This document shows, in pieces, positions 30,434 through 39,761 of a stretch of 64,000 nucleotides of DNA (position 1 is the first letter of the stretch; the number at the start of each line of letters is the position of its first letter). The translations under genes and the position numbers were made by a program. This DNA comes from Zoogloea oleivorans. Its GTDB lineage: Bacteria; Pseudomonadota; Gammaproteobacteria; Burkholderiales; Rhodocyclaceae. The stretch lies in assembly GCF_008107625.1 (NCBI RefSeq), contig NZ_SDKK01000008.1, positions 47,947-111,946 of the forward strand, written 5' to 3'. The notes below the pieces were generated by a model. That model was not told the origin of the DNA and did no database searches. It saw nothing but the letters and a program-made list of their open reading frames with translations.

Positions 30434-31908
<1,475 letters not shown>

Positions 31909-31910
31909 GT

Positions 31911-32099
31911 TCAGCGCGCCTGGGCGATTTCTTCTTCAGTGAGCGGACGGGCTTCTTCTTCCAGCATCACCGGGATGCCATCACGAATCGGGTAAGCCAG
32001 GCGGGCACTGACGCTCCACAACTCCTGCTTGTCCTTATGGAAGTCGAGCGGACCCTTGGTAATCGGGCAAACGAGGATTTCAAGCAGTCGGGGATCCAT
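31911..32099 (-). CDS. Trm112/YcaR family zinc-ribbon-like protein
   Basis: This is a 62-residue protein beginning [18 protein letters not shown]. Trm112-family proteins often sit between lpxK and kdsB; eukaryotic relatives activate methyltransferases, but the bacterial role is not fixed. Only one Cys (LVCPITK) remains of the usual zinc-binding set, so metal binding is doubtful here. It overlaps lpxK by 20 nt. The ATG at 32099 fits the family; an in-frame start five codons upstream does not. Confidence 0.9.
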   Translation of the reverse strand: MDPRLLEILVCPITKGPLDFHKDKQELWSVSARLAYPIRDGIPVMLEEEARPLTEEEIAQAR

Positions 32100-33090
32100 C
32101 AAGCTTCTCCACAATCAGTTCGGCCGCGCCCGGCGCAAGCTGCGCACGAACCGGCCACACCCAGCTGTCGGCCGGGGCGAAAGGCGCGCATTTTACCGCA
32201 TCCTTCTCGGTCATCAGAAGCACATCGCCATCCGGAATCGCCAAATCAGCCGCAGTAAACGCATGATGATCGGGAAATGGCCGCCGTTCGATCACGAGAC
32301 CCATGCTTTCGAGCTGGCCAAAGAAGCGCTCGGGACGACCGATGCCTGCCATCGCATGAACACGCCGCCCGCGAAAGGCCTCCGCCGGACAGGTTTCGCG
32401 ACGATCACCGACCCGCTCGAAAGCGCCACCCACCAAACGAAAACCGAACAGGGGTGTCGAACCAAGGACCCGCATCAATCCTGGCGACAGGTCACCATGG
32501 GCGAAAACAACCGTGGCTTCGGCAAGCCGGCCGGAGCCTTCCCGCAGCGGTCCGGCGGGAAGACGCAGACGATTGCCGAGGGTCGCCTCATCCACCACCA
32601 CGATTTCCACGTCGCGGGCCAGGCGATAGTGCTGCAGGCCATCATCGGCGATCAGCACATCCACATCGGGATGCGCCGCCAGCAAGGCGCGGCCAGCGGC
32701 CGGGCGATCGCGCCCCACAAAAACCGGACAGCCAGAAGCGCTGGCCATCAATACCGGTTCGTCGCCAAAGCGGGTCGGATCACCGCCGGCCGGCACTTCG
32801 GCCACACTATCCACCGACCCACCATAACCGCGGCTGACGATGCCCGGCTTGTGGCCGCGGCGCTTCAGTTCATCGGCCAGCCACAGCGCCACCGGCGTCT
32901 TGCCACTGCCACCAACGGCAATGTTGCCGACAACAACCACCGGTACCGGCAGGCGCTCGGCGCGTTTCAGACCAACGGCAAACAGCCGGCGACGCAGGCC
33001 GGCGAGGAAGGCGAAAAGCAGGGAAAGCGGGAAGAGGCTCCATGCCGGCACCCCGCGGTGCTGCCAGAAAGCGGGGGCGCTACGTGGCAT
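32080..33090 (-). CDS. lpxK: tetraacyldisaccharide 4'-kinase
   Basis: LpxK phosphorylates the lipid A disaccharide at the 4' position, at the inner face of the membrane. The 336-residue protein has an N-terminal membrane-binding helix (about 17-32), the Walker A motif [12 protein letters not shown] (about residues 57-68), IVSRGYGG, and [19 protein letters not shown]. Its genes downstream (trm112, kdsB) serve the same LPS pathway. The usual neighbour msbA is absent here, and the ABC protein at 61167 is not MsbA. Confidence 0.97.
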   Translation of the reverse strand: MPRSAPAFWQHRGVPAWSLFPLSLLFAFLAGLRRRLFAVGLKRAERLPVPVVVVGNIAVGGSGKTPVALWLADELKRRGHKPGIVSRGYGGSVDSVAEVPAGGDPTRFGDEPVLMASASGCPVFVGRDRPAAGRALLAAHPDVDVLIADDGLQHYRLARDVEIVVVDEATLGNRLRLPAGPLREGSGRLAEATVVFAHGDLSPGLMRVLGSTPLFGFRLVGGAFERVGDRRETCPAEAFRGRRVHAMAGIGRPERFFGQLESMGLVIERRPFPDHHAFTAADLAIPDGDVLLMTEKDAVKCAPFAPADSWVWPVRAQLAPGAAELIVEKLDGSPTA

Positions 33091-33105
33091 GGACGAGACT
33101 GAAGA

Positions 33106-33528
33106 CTAGCGCTGAGCCGCCTGGGTGGCGAAGGAGATATGAATGAGGCCAGCCTGCTGGGCGGCCTGCATCACGTCGATGACCCGCTGGTGCATGGCCT
33201 TGGCGTCGGCATTGATGATCACCACCGGATCCTTGGCGTCCGGCGGCGCAACAGCCTGGAGTGCGGCAACAATAGCCGGAATGCTCGCCCCACTGACCGG
33301 GCGCTTGTTGATCACCACTTCACCGCTGGCGGTCACCGCCACGTTGATTTCCACCGGCTTGTCATTGCTGGCCTGGGCGTCTGCAGTAGGCAGGTTGATT
33401 TCCAGACCGGCGAAACGGGAGTAAGTGGTGGTCAGCATCAGGAAAATGATGATCACCAGCAACACGTCAATCATCGGGATCAGGTTGATCTCCGGCTCTT
33501 CGCGGGAGCGGCCACGGCTGAAGTTCAT
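33106..33528 (-). CDS. exbD: ExbD/TolR family biopolymer transport protein
   Basis: ExbD with ExbB forms the proton-driven motor that energises TonB- or Tol-type outer-membrane processes. The 140-residue product has a short cytoplasmic N-terminus (PEINLIPMIDVLLV), one membrane helix (about 17-37) with the conserved Asp in PMIDVLL, and a periplasmic domain. In this position (exbB-exbD-lpxK) it is common in betaproteobacteria and its partner is not certain; a TonB-like gene lies at 52055. Confidence 0.95.
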   Translation of the reverse strand: MNFSRGRSREEPEINLIPMIDVLLVIIIFLMLTTTYSRFAGLEINLPTADAQASNDKPVEINVAVTASGEVVINKRPVSGASIPAIVAALQAVAPPDAKDPVVIINADAKAMHQRVIDVMQAAQQAGLIHISFATQAAQR

Positions 33529-33537
33529 GGACGGATC

Positions 33538-34143
33538 TCAGCGACGCTCGCCGTGGACCAGTTCGACGAGACGGATCGCCTGCTGTTCCATGTCGATGAC
33601 CAGCCCATCCACGGTAGACCGGAAATGGCGCCAGAAGATCATGCTCGGAATGGCAATCACCAAGCCGAAACCTGTGTTGTAAAGGGCGATGGAAATGCCG
33701 TGCGCCAGTTGCTGGGGGTTGGAACCGCCGGGCGACTGGGAGCCGAAGATCTCGATCATGCCGACCACCGTACCGAACAGACCCATCAGCGGGCTGATGG
33801 AAGCGATGGTGCCGAGGGTGGTGAGGAAACGCTCCAGATCGTGGGTGACGGCACGGCCGGTTTCCTCGATCGACTCTTTCATCACATCCCGCGGGCTGCG
33901 CACATTGCGCAGGCCGGATGCGAGGACGCGACCGAGGGGAGAGCTGAGGGCCACACGATTGAGCATTTCGGGCGTCACACCCGACTGGCGCATTTCCACG
34001 ACGATCTTGTCGACAAGGCCATCCGGAAGAATCTTGTTGCGACGCAGCGTGATGAGGCGCTCGATAATCAGGGCTACGGCCACGATGGAAGCGAACAACA
34101 AAGGCCAGATTGGCCAGCCGGCAGCCTGAATAATGGCGAACAC
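33538..34143 (-). CDS. exbB: ExbB/TolQ/MotA family proton channel protein
   Basis: This is the pore-forming partner of ExbD. The 201-residue product has three predicted membrane helices (about 11-30, 108-130, 150-172), with the long cytoplasmic loop and the signature TLGTIASISPLMGLFGTVVG of the family. It heads the exbB-exbD-lpxK-trm112-kdsB-adk operon. The gap to exbD is 9 nt. Confidence 0.95.
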   Translation of the reverse strand: MFAIIQAAGWPIWPLLFASIVAVALIIERLITLRRNKILPDGLVDKIVVEMRQSGVTPEMLNRVALSSPLGRVLASGLRNVRSPRDVMKESIEETGRAVTHDLERFLTTLGTIASISPLMGLFGTVVGMIEIFGSQSPGGSNPQQLAHGISIALYNTGFGLVIAIPSMIFWRHFRSTVDGLVIDMEQQAIRLVELVHGERR

Positions 34144-34225
34144 GCGAGGACTCCTGCGAATCGTATGAAGCCTGTGACTTTAACCCGGGCCACGATGGAG
34201 AGCAACAGAGGGCAGACAGAATTCC

Positions 34226-34256
34226 ATCCACAAAATCTGTGGATAACTTTGTGGAT
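34226..34256. promoter_or_regulatory. DnaA-box cluster with inverted repeat, exbB-xseA gap
   Basis: The 298-bp divergent gap between exbB and xseA has no gene. It contains one perfect DnaA box (TGTGGATAA, 34238-34246, complement of TTATCCACA) flanked by two 7-of-9 matches (CCATCCACA, 34224-34232; TGTGGATTG, 34250-34258). The flanking copies form the inverted repeat ATCCACAAA / TTTGTGGAT around the perfect box. The rest of the gap is AT-richer, with the exbB and xseA promoters. Confidence 0.5.
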
Positions 34257-34427
34257 TGTTGCCAAACGAGGGGGCTAAACCCGCGCCCCGTAAGGGTTTT
34301 TAGTGGTCGGGTCAAAAATTGAGCTACACCCAGTTTTCTTTTAAATCAATAACTTACAAGTTTTTAACCAAGTCAAGCCCACGGGCAGGATTTTTTCGGA
34401 TCAATCTGGCGGGGATGTGGATTCCGG

Positions 34428-34433
34428 TAGAAT
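34428..34433 (+). promoter_or_regulatory. -10 element placing the xseA transcript start at its ATG
   Basis: TAGAAT ends 8 nt before the xseA ATG. With the usual geometry the start would be near 34440, leaving a leader of 0-2 nt, so the message may be leaderless. No ribosome site precedes the ATG and no good -35 is seen. Confidence 0.45.
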
Positions 34434-34441
34434 CCACCCTC

Positions 34442-35800
34442 ATGAACACCCCCCAGTCCACCGCCAAAGTCAACTCCGGCGAAGTCGTTTCCGTCTCCTG
34501 GCTGAACCGCGCCGCCCGCGATGCGCTCGAAGGCACGTTTCCACTGATGTGGATCGCCGGCGAAGTATCGACGCTGACCCGTGCAGCCTCCGGCCATCTC
34601 TACTTCACCCTCAAGGACGAGCAAGCGCAGGTGCGTTGCACCATGTGGCGCAACCGCGCCCAGTTGCTGTCATTCCGGCTCGAACATGGCATGCGCGTCG
34701 AAGTACGCGCGCTGGTCACGCTTTTCGAGCCCCGCGGCGACTACCAGTTGAGCGTGGAAGCCGTACGCCAGGCGGGTGTTGGAAATCTTTATGAGGCCTT
34801 CCTGCGCCTGAAGGCCAGGCTGGAAGCCGAGGGCCTGTTCGACCCGGCCATCAAGCGCTCCCTGCCCCGCCTACCCCGCGGCATTGCCGTGGTCACCTCG
34901 CAGCAGGCTGCGGCCTGGCAGGACGTAACGGCCGCACTGGCCCGCCGGGCGCCTCACGTACCGATCACGCTGTATCCCACGCAGGTGCAAGGTGACAGCG
35001 CACCACCACAGATCGCTGCCGCCATCCGCAATGCCGGCATCCGGGCCGCCACGGACGGCAACGACGTGCTGCTGCTGGTGCGTGGCGGTGGCAGCCTCGA
35101 AGATCTGGCGGCTTTCAACGACGAAGCGGTGGCACGGGCCATTCGCGCCTGCCCCCTGCCGGTAATTTGCGGCGTCGGCCACGAAACAGATGTCAGCATC
35201 GCCGACTTTGCCGCCGACCTGCGCGCCGCCACACCAACCGCAGCGGCCGAACTGGCCAGCGCCGGTTTCGTCGAACTGCGCGACAGCCTGGCCCAACTCA
35301 GTGCGCGCCTGAAGCGCGCCATGGATCGCCGCATCGAAATCGCCGCCCAGCGCCTCGACCGGGCCGCGGCACGCCTGACCCATCCGCGCCAGCGCATCGA
35401 AGCAGCCCGGCTGCGCCTTGCCAACCTGGAACACCGCCTGACCTCCCGCAGCCGCCAGCTGATCGCCGTCCGCCAAGCGCGGGTCGCCACCCTCGGGCTA
35501 CGCCTCGCTGCCCGCCGCCCAGACATCGCCAGCCACCAGACCCGCCTGGCAACCCTGGCTCGACGCCTTCAGCGAGCCACCGACAACCTGCTGGCACGCC
35601 AGCGCGGCAAGCTCGACGCCCTCCAGCAGCATCTGGCACACCTCGATCCCCGGGGCGTGCTGGCGCGGGGCTACAGCATCACCCGCGACGAAGCCGGTCT
35701 TATCGTCCGTGATGCCGCCACCCTTCAGCCTGGCGCGCACATCCAGGTCGAATTCCATGACGGCAGCGTCGATGCGACGGTGGACAAGCAAAACCGTTAG
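34442..35800 (+). CDS. xseA: exodeoxyribonuclease VII large subunit
   Basis: XseA is the large subunit of the single-strand nuclease ExoVII, used in mismatch and repair pathways. The 452-residue product has an N-terminal OB fold (VSWLNRAARDALEGTFPLMW; SGHLYFTLKDEQAQVRCTMW), the nuclease core (RGGGSLEDLAAFNDEAVARA; GVGHETDVSIADFAADLRA), and a long Ala/Arg/Leu-rich coiled coil (about 270-400). I take ATG 34442; a longer in-frame start at 34319 adds a non-family leader. After its stop, a 7-bp hairpin (35827-35848) without a T-run precedes the sodB promoter. Confidence 0.96.
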   Translation: MNTPQSTAKVNSGEVVSVSWLNRAARDALEGTFPLMWIAGEVSTLTRAASGHLYFTLKDEQAQVRCTMWRNRAQLLSFRLEHGMRVEVRALVTLFEPRGDYQLSVEAVRQAGVGNLYEAFLRLKARLEAEGLFDPAIKRSLPRLPRGIAVVTSQQAAAWQDVTAALARRAPHVPITLYPTQVQGDSAPPQIAAAIRNAGIRAATDGNDVLLLVRGGGSLEDLAAFNDEAVARAIRACPLPVICGVGHETDVSIADFAADLRAATPTAAAELASAGFVELRDSLAQLSARLKRAMDRRIEIAAQRLDRAAARLTHPRQRIEAARLRLANLEHRLTSRSRQLIAVRQARVATLGLRLAARRPDIASHQTRLATLARRLQRATDNLLARQRGKLDALQQHLAHLDPRGVLARGYSITRDEAGLIVRDAATLQPGAHIQVEFHDGSVDATVDKQNR

Positions 35801-35857
35801 TTGCAGTGCAAAATAGCGAGCAGCATCGGCGCCCGGATCAAGGCGCCGCGCGTCCGA

Positions 35858-35894
35858 TTGTGCAGAGGATCGAATCCCGACTAGAATAGTCGGG
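35858..35894 (+). promoter_or_regulatory. sodB promoter with overlapping palindromic operator
   Basis: TTGTGC (35858-35863) and TAGAAT (35882-35887), 18 bp apart, form a plausible sigma-70 promoter, starting near 35894. The -10 sits in the middle of a perfect inverted repeat, CCCGACTA-GAA-TAGTCGGG (35876-35894), placed where a repressor would block RNA polymerase. The binding protein is unknown. Confidence 0.5.
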
Positions 35895-35926
35895 CAATTT
35901 CCACCCCCACCCTGGAGAAAATTAAT

Positions 35927-36514
35927 ATGGCTCACACCCTGCCCGAACTGCCCTTCGCCAAAAACGCCCTGGCTCCCCACATTTCCGAAGAAACCTTCGA
36001 ATACCACTACGGCAAGCACCATCAAGCCTACGTGACCAACCTGAACAACCTCATCCCGGGCACCGAGTACGAAAACCTGTCCGTGGAAGAAACCTTCCTG
36101 AAGGCCCCGGCCGGCGGCATCTACAACAACGCCGCCCAGGTGTGGAACCACACCTTCTTCTGGAGCTCGCTGAAGCCGAACGGCGGCGGCGCTCCGACTG
36201 GCGCGCTGGCTGATGCCATCAACGCCAAGTGGGGTTCCTTCGACGACTTCAAGAAGGCCTTCCAGGCCTCCGCAGTCGGCAACTTCGGCTCCGGCTGGAC
36301 CTGGCTGGTGAAGAAGGCCGACGGCACCGTCGACATCGTCAACACCGGCGCCGCCGGCAACCCGCTGAAGAGCGGCGAAGGCAAGCCCGTGCTGACCATC
36401 GACGTGTGGGAACACGCCTACTACATCGACTACCGCAACGCTCGCCCGAAGTTCGTGGAAACCTTCCTGAACAGCCTGGCCAACTGGGACTTCGCGGCGG
36501 CCAACTTCGCCTGA
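35927..36514 (+). CDS. sodB: superoxide dismutase [Fe]
   Basis: SodB converts superoxide to peroxide and oxygen in the cytoplasm. The 195-residue protein has metal ligands in YHYGKHHQAYV (His about 27), NHTFFW (His about 74) and DVWEHAYYIDYRN (Asp and His about 160). It has features of the iron type (AQVWNHTFFW; FGSGWTWLV). A good ribosome site (GGAG) precedes the ATG. It has its own promoter with a palindromic operator. Confidence 0.97.
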   Translation: MAHTLPELPFAKNALAPHISEETFEYHYGKHHQAYVTNLNNLIPGTEYENLSVEETFLKAPAGGIYNNAAQVWNHTFFWSSLKPNGGGAPTGALADAINAKWGSFDDFKKAFQASAVGNFGSGWTWLVKKADGTVDIVNTGAAGNPLKSGEGKPVLTIDVWEHAYYIDYRNARPKFVETFLNSLANWDFAAANFA

Positions 36515-36529
36515 ACGCCGGTATAAAAA

Positions 36530-36601
36530 AGCTCGTCCAGTCCGACATGACTTGACGAGCTGACTTCGTGCCTCCTTCCTGCTGCAGGAGGAGGCACGAA
36601 G
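36530..36601. other. two adjacent hairpins in the sodB-sigma factor gap
   Basis: The 276-bp gap holds AGCTCGTC / GACGAGCT (36530-36537 with 36554-36561; followed on the minus strand by TTTTTT, so terminator-like only in that direction) and then a longer perfect stem CTTCGTGCCTCC / GGAGGCACGAAG (36564-36575 with 36590-36601). On the plus strand the second is followed by CGTTTC, which is a poor U-tract. They may end the sodB message and shield it from antisense reading. Nothing else is evident up to 36790. Confidence 0.45.
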
Positions 36602-36790
36602 CGTTTCAGCGCAACACTCCTGCCGTCGCGGCTGGCCTGCTCGCGTCAGAGAACAAGATTCAAATGTAGCCGACCAGCGAAATGCCCGTTGCCACAACGC
36701 CGGCAAAGGTCGCGTTCAAGGCTGGCTCCAGACCTTGCGAAACAAGCTGTGTCCCCCGTTGCCCCCTGCCTGTGCAAACCGGAGATTGTC

Positions 36791-37330
36791 ATGACAGCTT
36801 CCTGTCTGCTTGCTGCCTGGTCAAATCACGAAGCCGAGTTACGTCGCTATTTGCGCCATCGACTGAGCGACCCGGACGAGGCGGACGATCTGGTACAGGA
36901 ACTGTTTCTCAGGGCATGCCGACAAGGGCAGGCCTTCTGCACGGTGCACAACGCACGGGCCTGGCTCTTCGAAGTGGCACGCAATCTTCTGATGGATCAC
37001 TTCCGGAAGACCCGTGTCGCGCTTCCACTACCCGACAATCTTGCCACTTCAGAACCTGACGATGCAGCGGTCGATCTGCTTGCCCAGTGCCTGCCGCGAG
37101 TGCTGTCCGAGCTGTCGGCGGACGATCGGGAAGCCCTCAGCCTGTGCGATCTCGGCGGCATGTCGCAGGCCGCGTTTGCAGAAATGAAGGGGCTGTCACT
37201 GCCGGGTGCAAAATCCCGGGTGCAGCGTGCGCGAGAACGCTTGCGGGAGCACATGTCGCAGGCTTGCCAGGTGCAGCTTGACGAGGCCGGGCACGTCTGC
37301 TGTTTTGTCCCCCGGCCGCCGGCAAAATAA
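36791..37330 (+). CDS. SigZ-like ECF sigma factor with cysteine-bearing tail
   Basis: This 179-residue extracytoplasmic-function sigma factor has region 2 (LRRYLRHRLSDPDEADDLVQ; NARAWLFEVARNLLMDHFRK) and region 4 (LSADDREALSLCDLGGMSQA; LPGAKSRVQRARERLREHM). After region 4 comes a Cys-bearing tail (CQVQLDEAGHVCCFVPR) like that of SigZ-type sigma factors. No anti-sigma gene lies next to it, so the tail may itself sense redox or metal; this is inference. ATG 36791 is preceded by GGAG. The next genes (permease, mini-thioredoxin) are its likely targets. Confidence 0.9.
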   Translation: MTASCLLAAWSNHEAELRRYLRHRLSDPDEADDLVQELFLRACRQGQAFCTVHNARAWLFEVARNLLMDHFRKTRVALPLPDNLATSEPDDAAVDLLAQCLPRVLSELSADDREALSLCDLGGMSQAAFAEMKGLSLPGAKSRVQRARERLREHMSQACQVQLDEAGHVCCFVPRPPAK

Positions 37331-37345
37331 AAAACAGCAAAAGAC

Positions 37346-37371
37346 TGCATCCTTTCCGGGGCGGAAGCGTC
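37346..37371 (+). promoter_or_regulatory. candidate ECF-type promoter before the permease gene
   Basis: TGCATCC (37346-37352) and CGTC (37368-37371), 15 bp apart, resemble the GC-rich -35/-10 elements used by several ECF sigma factors. They lie 108 nt before the permease gene, just after the SigZ-like gene. A matching element was not found before the sigma gene itself. Confidence 0.3.
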
Positions 37372-37453
37372 ATCACAGCAAAGACACTTGTATTCGCGAA
37401 TGTGCCTCTAAAGGATCGACGCAAAAGAGGACTCGCTGGTAAGGGAGATTGCC

Positions 37454-38920
37454 ATGAACGAGCTGCTTTCCGGGGTTGTGAGCGTTTTGTACGGTGGGCT
37501 GGGAAATCTTGCGGCTTACCTCGCAGCGCACGTGCTGCTGTGCCTGTTGCCGGCCTTCTTTATCGCGGGCGCCATGGCGGCCCTGATCCCGAAGGAAACG
37601 ATCACGCGTTTCCTCGGCCGCAATTCGAGCAAGACCGTCTCCTATCCGGCAGCGGCCGCAGCCGGCTCCCTGCTGGCCGTGTGCTCGTGCACGATCGTTC
37701 CGCTCTTCGCCGGCATCTACAAGAAGGGCGCGGGGCTCGGGCCGGCGATCACCTTTCTGTTCTTCGCCCCGGCCGCCAACATTCTTGCGCTGGTTTATAC
37801 CGGCGGCGTCATCGGGGCAGATCTCGCCATTGCGCGCTTCGTCCTGTCTCTGATCTTCGGTATCGGCATCGGGCTCATCATGGCGCTGGTCTTTCGCAGC
37901 GACGACGCAGCCCACGATCTGGCGACCGACAATCCCTTTTCCGCCCAGGGCGAAGGCATGGGACGTATGTCCCTTGTGTTCCTGTTCGTATGGGTCGCGC
38001 TGCTGCTGGCCGGCACGCTGAAGCTCAATCTGTTCACCGGCACGTATGTGCACATCGACCTGCCACTGGCCAATGCGCACACCTGGCAGGACATGCTTGA
38101 TCGTCTCGTTCCCTATGACGCCTCGAAGGGTGAAGAGGGAGTGTCGGTGCAGGGTGTGCTGCTGATCACCCTGCTGGGCGCCATCGGCCTGAGCGCCTGG
38201 CGCGGCCTCGAAAACATCGAGAATGGCCCCAACGCCTGGACATGGACCAGCCTTGGCCTGATCGCCGTCACGCTGCTGGTGGCGGCGCTATCCGTGCAGG
38301 CGCTACCCGGCAGCCTGCGCGTCGGCCTGACTGGCAAGTTTTTCGCGGTCGCCGTGTGCCTGGCAGTGCTGTCCGCCATCGCGCGCCGTCACTTGTCGGA
38401 AGAACAGTTGCGCGACTGGCTGTGGGAATCGTGGCGCTTCGTGAAGCAGATTTTTCCACTGCTGGTGATCGGCGTTTTCGTCGTCGGCATGATCCGCGTG
38501 CTGATACGCCCCGAGTGGATCGAAATGCTGGCCGGCACCAACTCGGTCATCGGCAACCTGGCGGGCGTGACCTTCGGGGTGTTCATGTATTTCCCGACCC
38601 TGGTCGAAGTTCCGATCGCCAAGATGTTCCTCGACCTGGGCATGCATCGCGGACCGCTGCTGGCCTACCTGATGTCCGACCCCGAGCTCTCCCTGCAAAG
38701 CATGCTGATCATCTCGGCCATCATCGGCCGCAGAAAAACGGCGACCTACGTTGGCCTCGTTGCCCTGTTCAGCGCAACGGCCGGACTCACCTACGGCGCC
38801 TGGGTGGACGGCACCTCCCCGCTGCTGCTCGCCCTCTGGCTGGCTGGATTCATTGCTGTACTGGCGACGCTGCTATCGCTGGCAAGTCGTCATGGACGTT
38901 CTTCACTCAAAGGAGTCTGA
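37454..38920 (+). CDS. ArsP/YraQ-family (PF03773-type) permease
   Basis: This 488-residue membrane protein has about 10-12 helices in two related halves: SYPAAAAAGSLLAVCSCTIV in the first (with the Cys-Ser-Cys motif of the family) and FGVFMYFPTLVEVPIAKMFL in the second. Relatives include ArsP, which exports organoarsenicals, but many members have no known substrate. A good ribosome site (AGGGAG) precedes ATG 37454. The SigZ-like sigma factor upstream and the mini-thioredoxin 1 nt downstream suggest a thiol- or metalloid-linked export function, not proven. Confidence 0.88.
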   Translation: MNELLSGVVSVLYGGLGNLAAYLAAHVLLCLLPAFFIAGAMAALIPKETITRFLGRNSSKTVSYPAAAAAGSLLAVCSCTIVPLFAGIYKKGAGLGPAITFLFFAPAANILALVYTGGVIGADLAIARFVLSLIFGIGIGLIMALVFRSDDAAHDLATDNPFSAQGEGMGRMSLVFLFVWVALLLAGTLKLNLFTGTYVHIDLPLANAHTWQDMLDRLVPYDASKGEEGVSVQGVLLITLLGAIGLSAWRGLENIENGPNAWTWTSLGLIAVTLLVAALSVQALPGSLRVGLTGKFFAVAVCLAVLSAIARRHLSEEQLRDWLWESWRFVKQIFPLLVIGVFVVGMIRVLIRPEWIEMLAGTNSVIGNLAGVTFGVFMYFPTLVEVPIAKMFLDLGMHRGPLLAYLMSDPELSLQSMLIISAIIGRRKTATYVGLVALFSATAGLTYGAWVDGTSPLLLALWLAGFIAVLATLLSLASRHGRSSLKGV

Positions 38921-38921
38921 A

Positions 38922-39164
38922 ATGTTGAACATCAAGGTTCTGGGCCCGGGCTGTGCCAATTGCAAAAAGCTTGAAGAGATCGCCCGCGAGGCGGTGGCGG
39001 CCGTCGGCGTCGAAGCCGAAATCACCAAGGTCACCGACATGCAGCAGATCATTGCCTACGACGTGCTGAAAACGCCAGGGCTGGTGATCAACGAAAAACT
39101 GGTGTCGTCGGGCCGGATTCCAACGCCCGCATCGGTTGCCGAATGGATTCGCGCGGCAACCTGA
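38922..39164 (+). CDS. mini-thioredoxin family redox protein
   Basis: This 80-residue protein begins MLNIKVLGPGCANCKKLEEI with an active-site CANC and ends in a thioredoxin-like half (TPGLVINEKLVSSGRIP, with the cis-Pro in KTPGLVI). It matches the small redox-active disulfide protein family seen beside ArsP/YraQ-type permeases. There is no signal peptide, so it acts in the cytoplasm. It is directly after the permease stop with a strong AAGGAG site, so the two are cotranscribed. Confidence 0.92.
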   Translation: MLNIKVLGPGCANCKKLEEIAREAVAAVGVEAEITKVTDMQQIIAYDVLKTPGLVINEKLVSSGRIPTPASVAEWIRAAT

Positions 39165-39201
39165 AGGCTCTACTGCGCCAGCCTGGGCTCTCCGGCTGTG
39201 C

Positions 39202-39690
39202 TTACGGCTGCGAGTCCGGCTTGCGGCACTGCGGACAAATCGCACCAATCTCGACCTCCTGGCTTTCCAGCTGGTGCCCGGCCGCCACCAGGCTGGCAGC
39301 AAGAGTACGAATCACCTCTTCATCCTGCAGCTCGGTCACCCCATTGCAGCGTGGACAGACCAGGAACAAACCGGGTATTTGCGCCTGATGACACAACTGG
39401 CTGCAGGCCACGAAGAGGTTCATTCGTCCGATCTTGTGTACCAGCCCCTGCTCGATCAGGAAATCCAGCGCCCGATAAACCGTTGGCGGTGAAGCCCCCG
39501 GCTTGTCCGCCTTGATCCGCTCCAGCAAGTCATAGGCCTTGAGCCCCTTCGGATTACGGTGAAGCAGCGCTAGCACCATCCGGCGAATCGGCGTCAGGCT
39601 CGCGCCACGGGTCCGGCAACCTGCTTCTGCCCGATCCAGGAAGGCGGCTTCATCAACAGATACTTCGGCAGGCATGTAGGCGCTATTCAT
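39202..39690 (-). CDS. zur: zinc uptake regulator Zur (Fur family)
   Basis: Zur represses zinc-uptake genes when zinc is bound. The 162-residue protein has the winged-helix domain (LTPIRRMVLALLHRNPKGLK; SPPTVYRALDFLIEQGLVH) and two zinc-type cysteine pairs, CPRC and CPQC (about residues 114-117 and 153-156). It is divergent from a ZIP-type gene, across a perfect palindrome, so it is probably autoregulated. A second Met at 39675 is an alternative start. Confidence 0.93.
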   Translation of the reverse strand: MNSAYMPAEVSVDEAAFLDRAEAGCRTRGASLTPIRRMVLALLHRNPKGLKAYDLLERIKADKPGASPPTVYRALDFLIEQGLVHKIGRMNLFVACSQLCHQAQIPGLFLVCPRCNGVTELQDEEVIRTLAASLVAAGHQLESQEVEIGAICPQCRKPDSQP

Positions 39691-39705
39691 TGGGCGTGCT
39701 TTGTG

Positions 39706-39741
39706 GGAATGAATGCAATGTTATAACATTGCATTCATTCC
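39706..39741. promoter_or_regulatory. Zur box: 36-bp perfect palindrome
   Basis: The gap between zur and the ZIP-type gene carries a perfect 36-bp inverted repeat centred between 39723 and 39724. Its core AATGTTATAACATT matches the TGTTATA...TATAACA theme of Zur operators. It lies 16 nt from the zur start and 21 nt from the ZIP start, so it should control both directions. Confidence 0.85.
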
Positions 39742-39761
39742 TGAAATTTAGACAATCGCCC

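Noticed and set aside
37373..38080. A 235-codon minus-strand frame opposite the permease gene.
   Set aside because: Antisense shadow of a GC-rich membrane-protein gene; rich in Gln/Arg/Gly with no fold or start signal.
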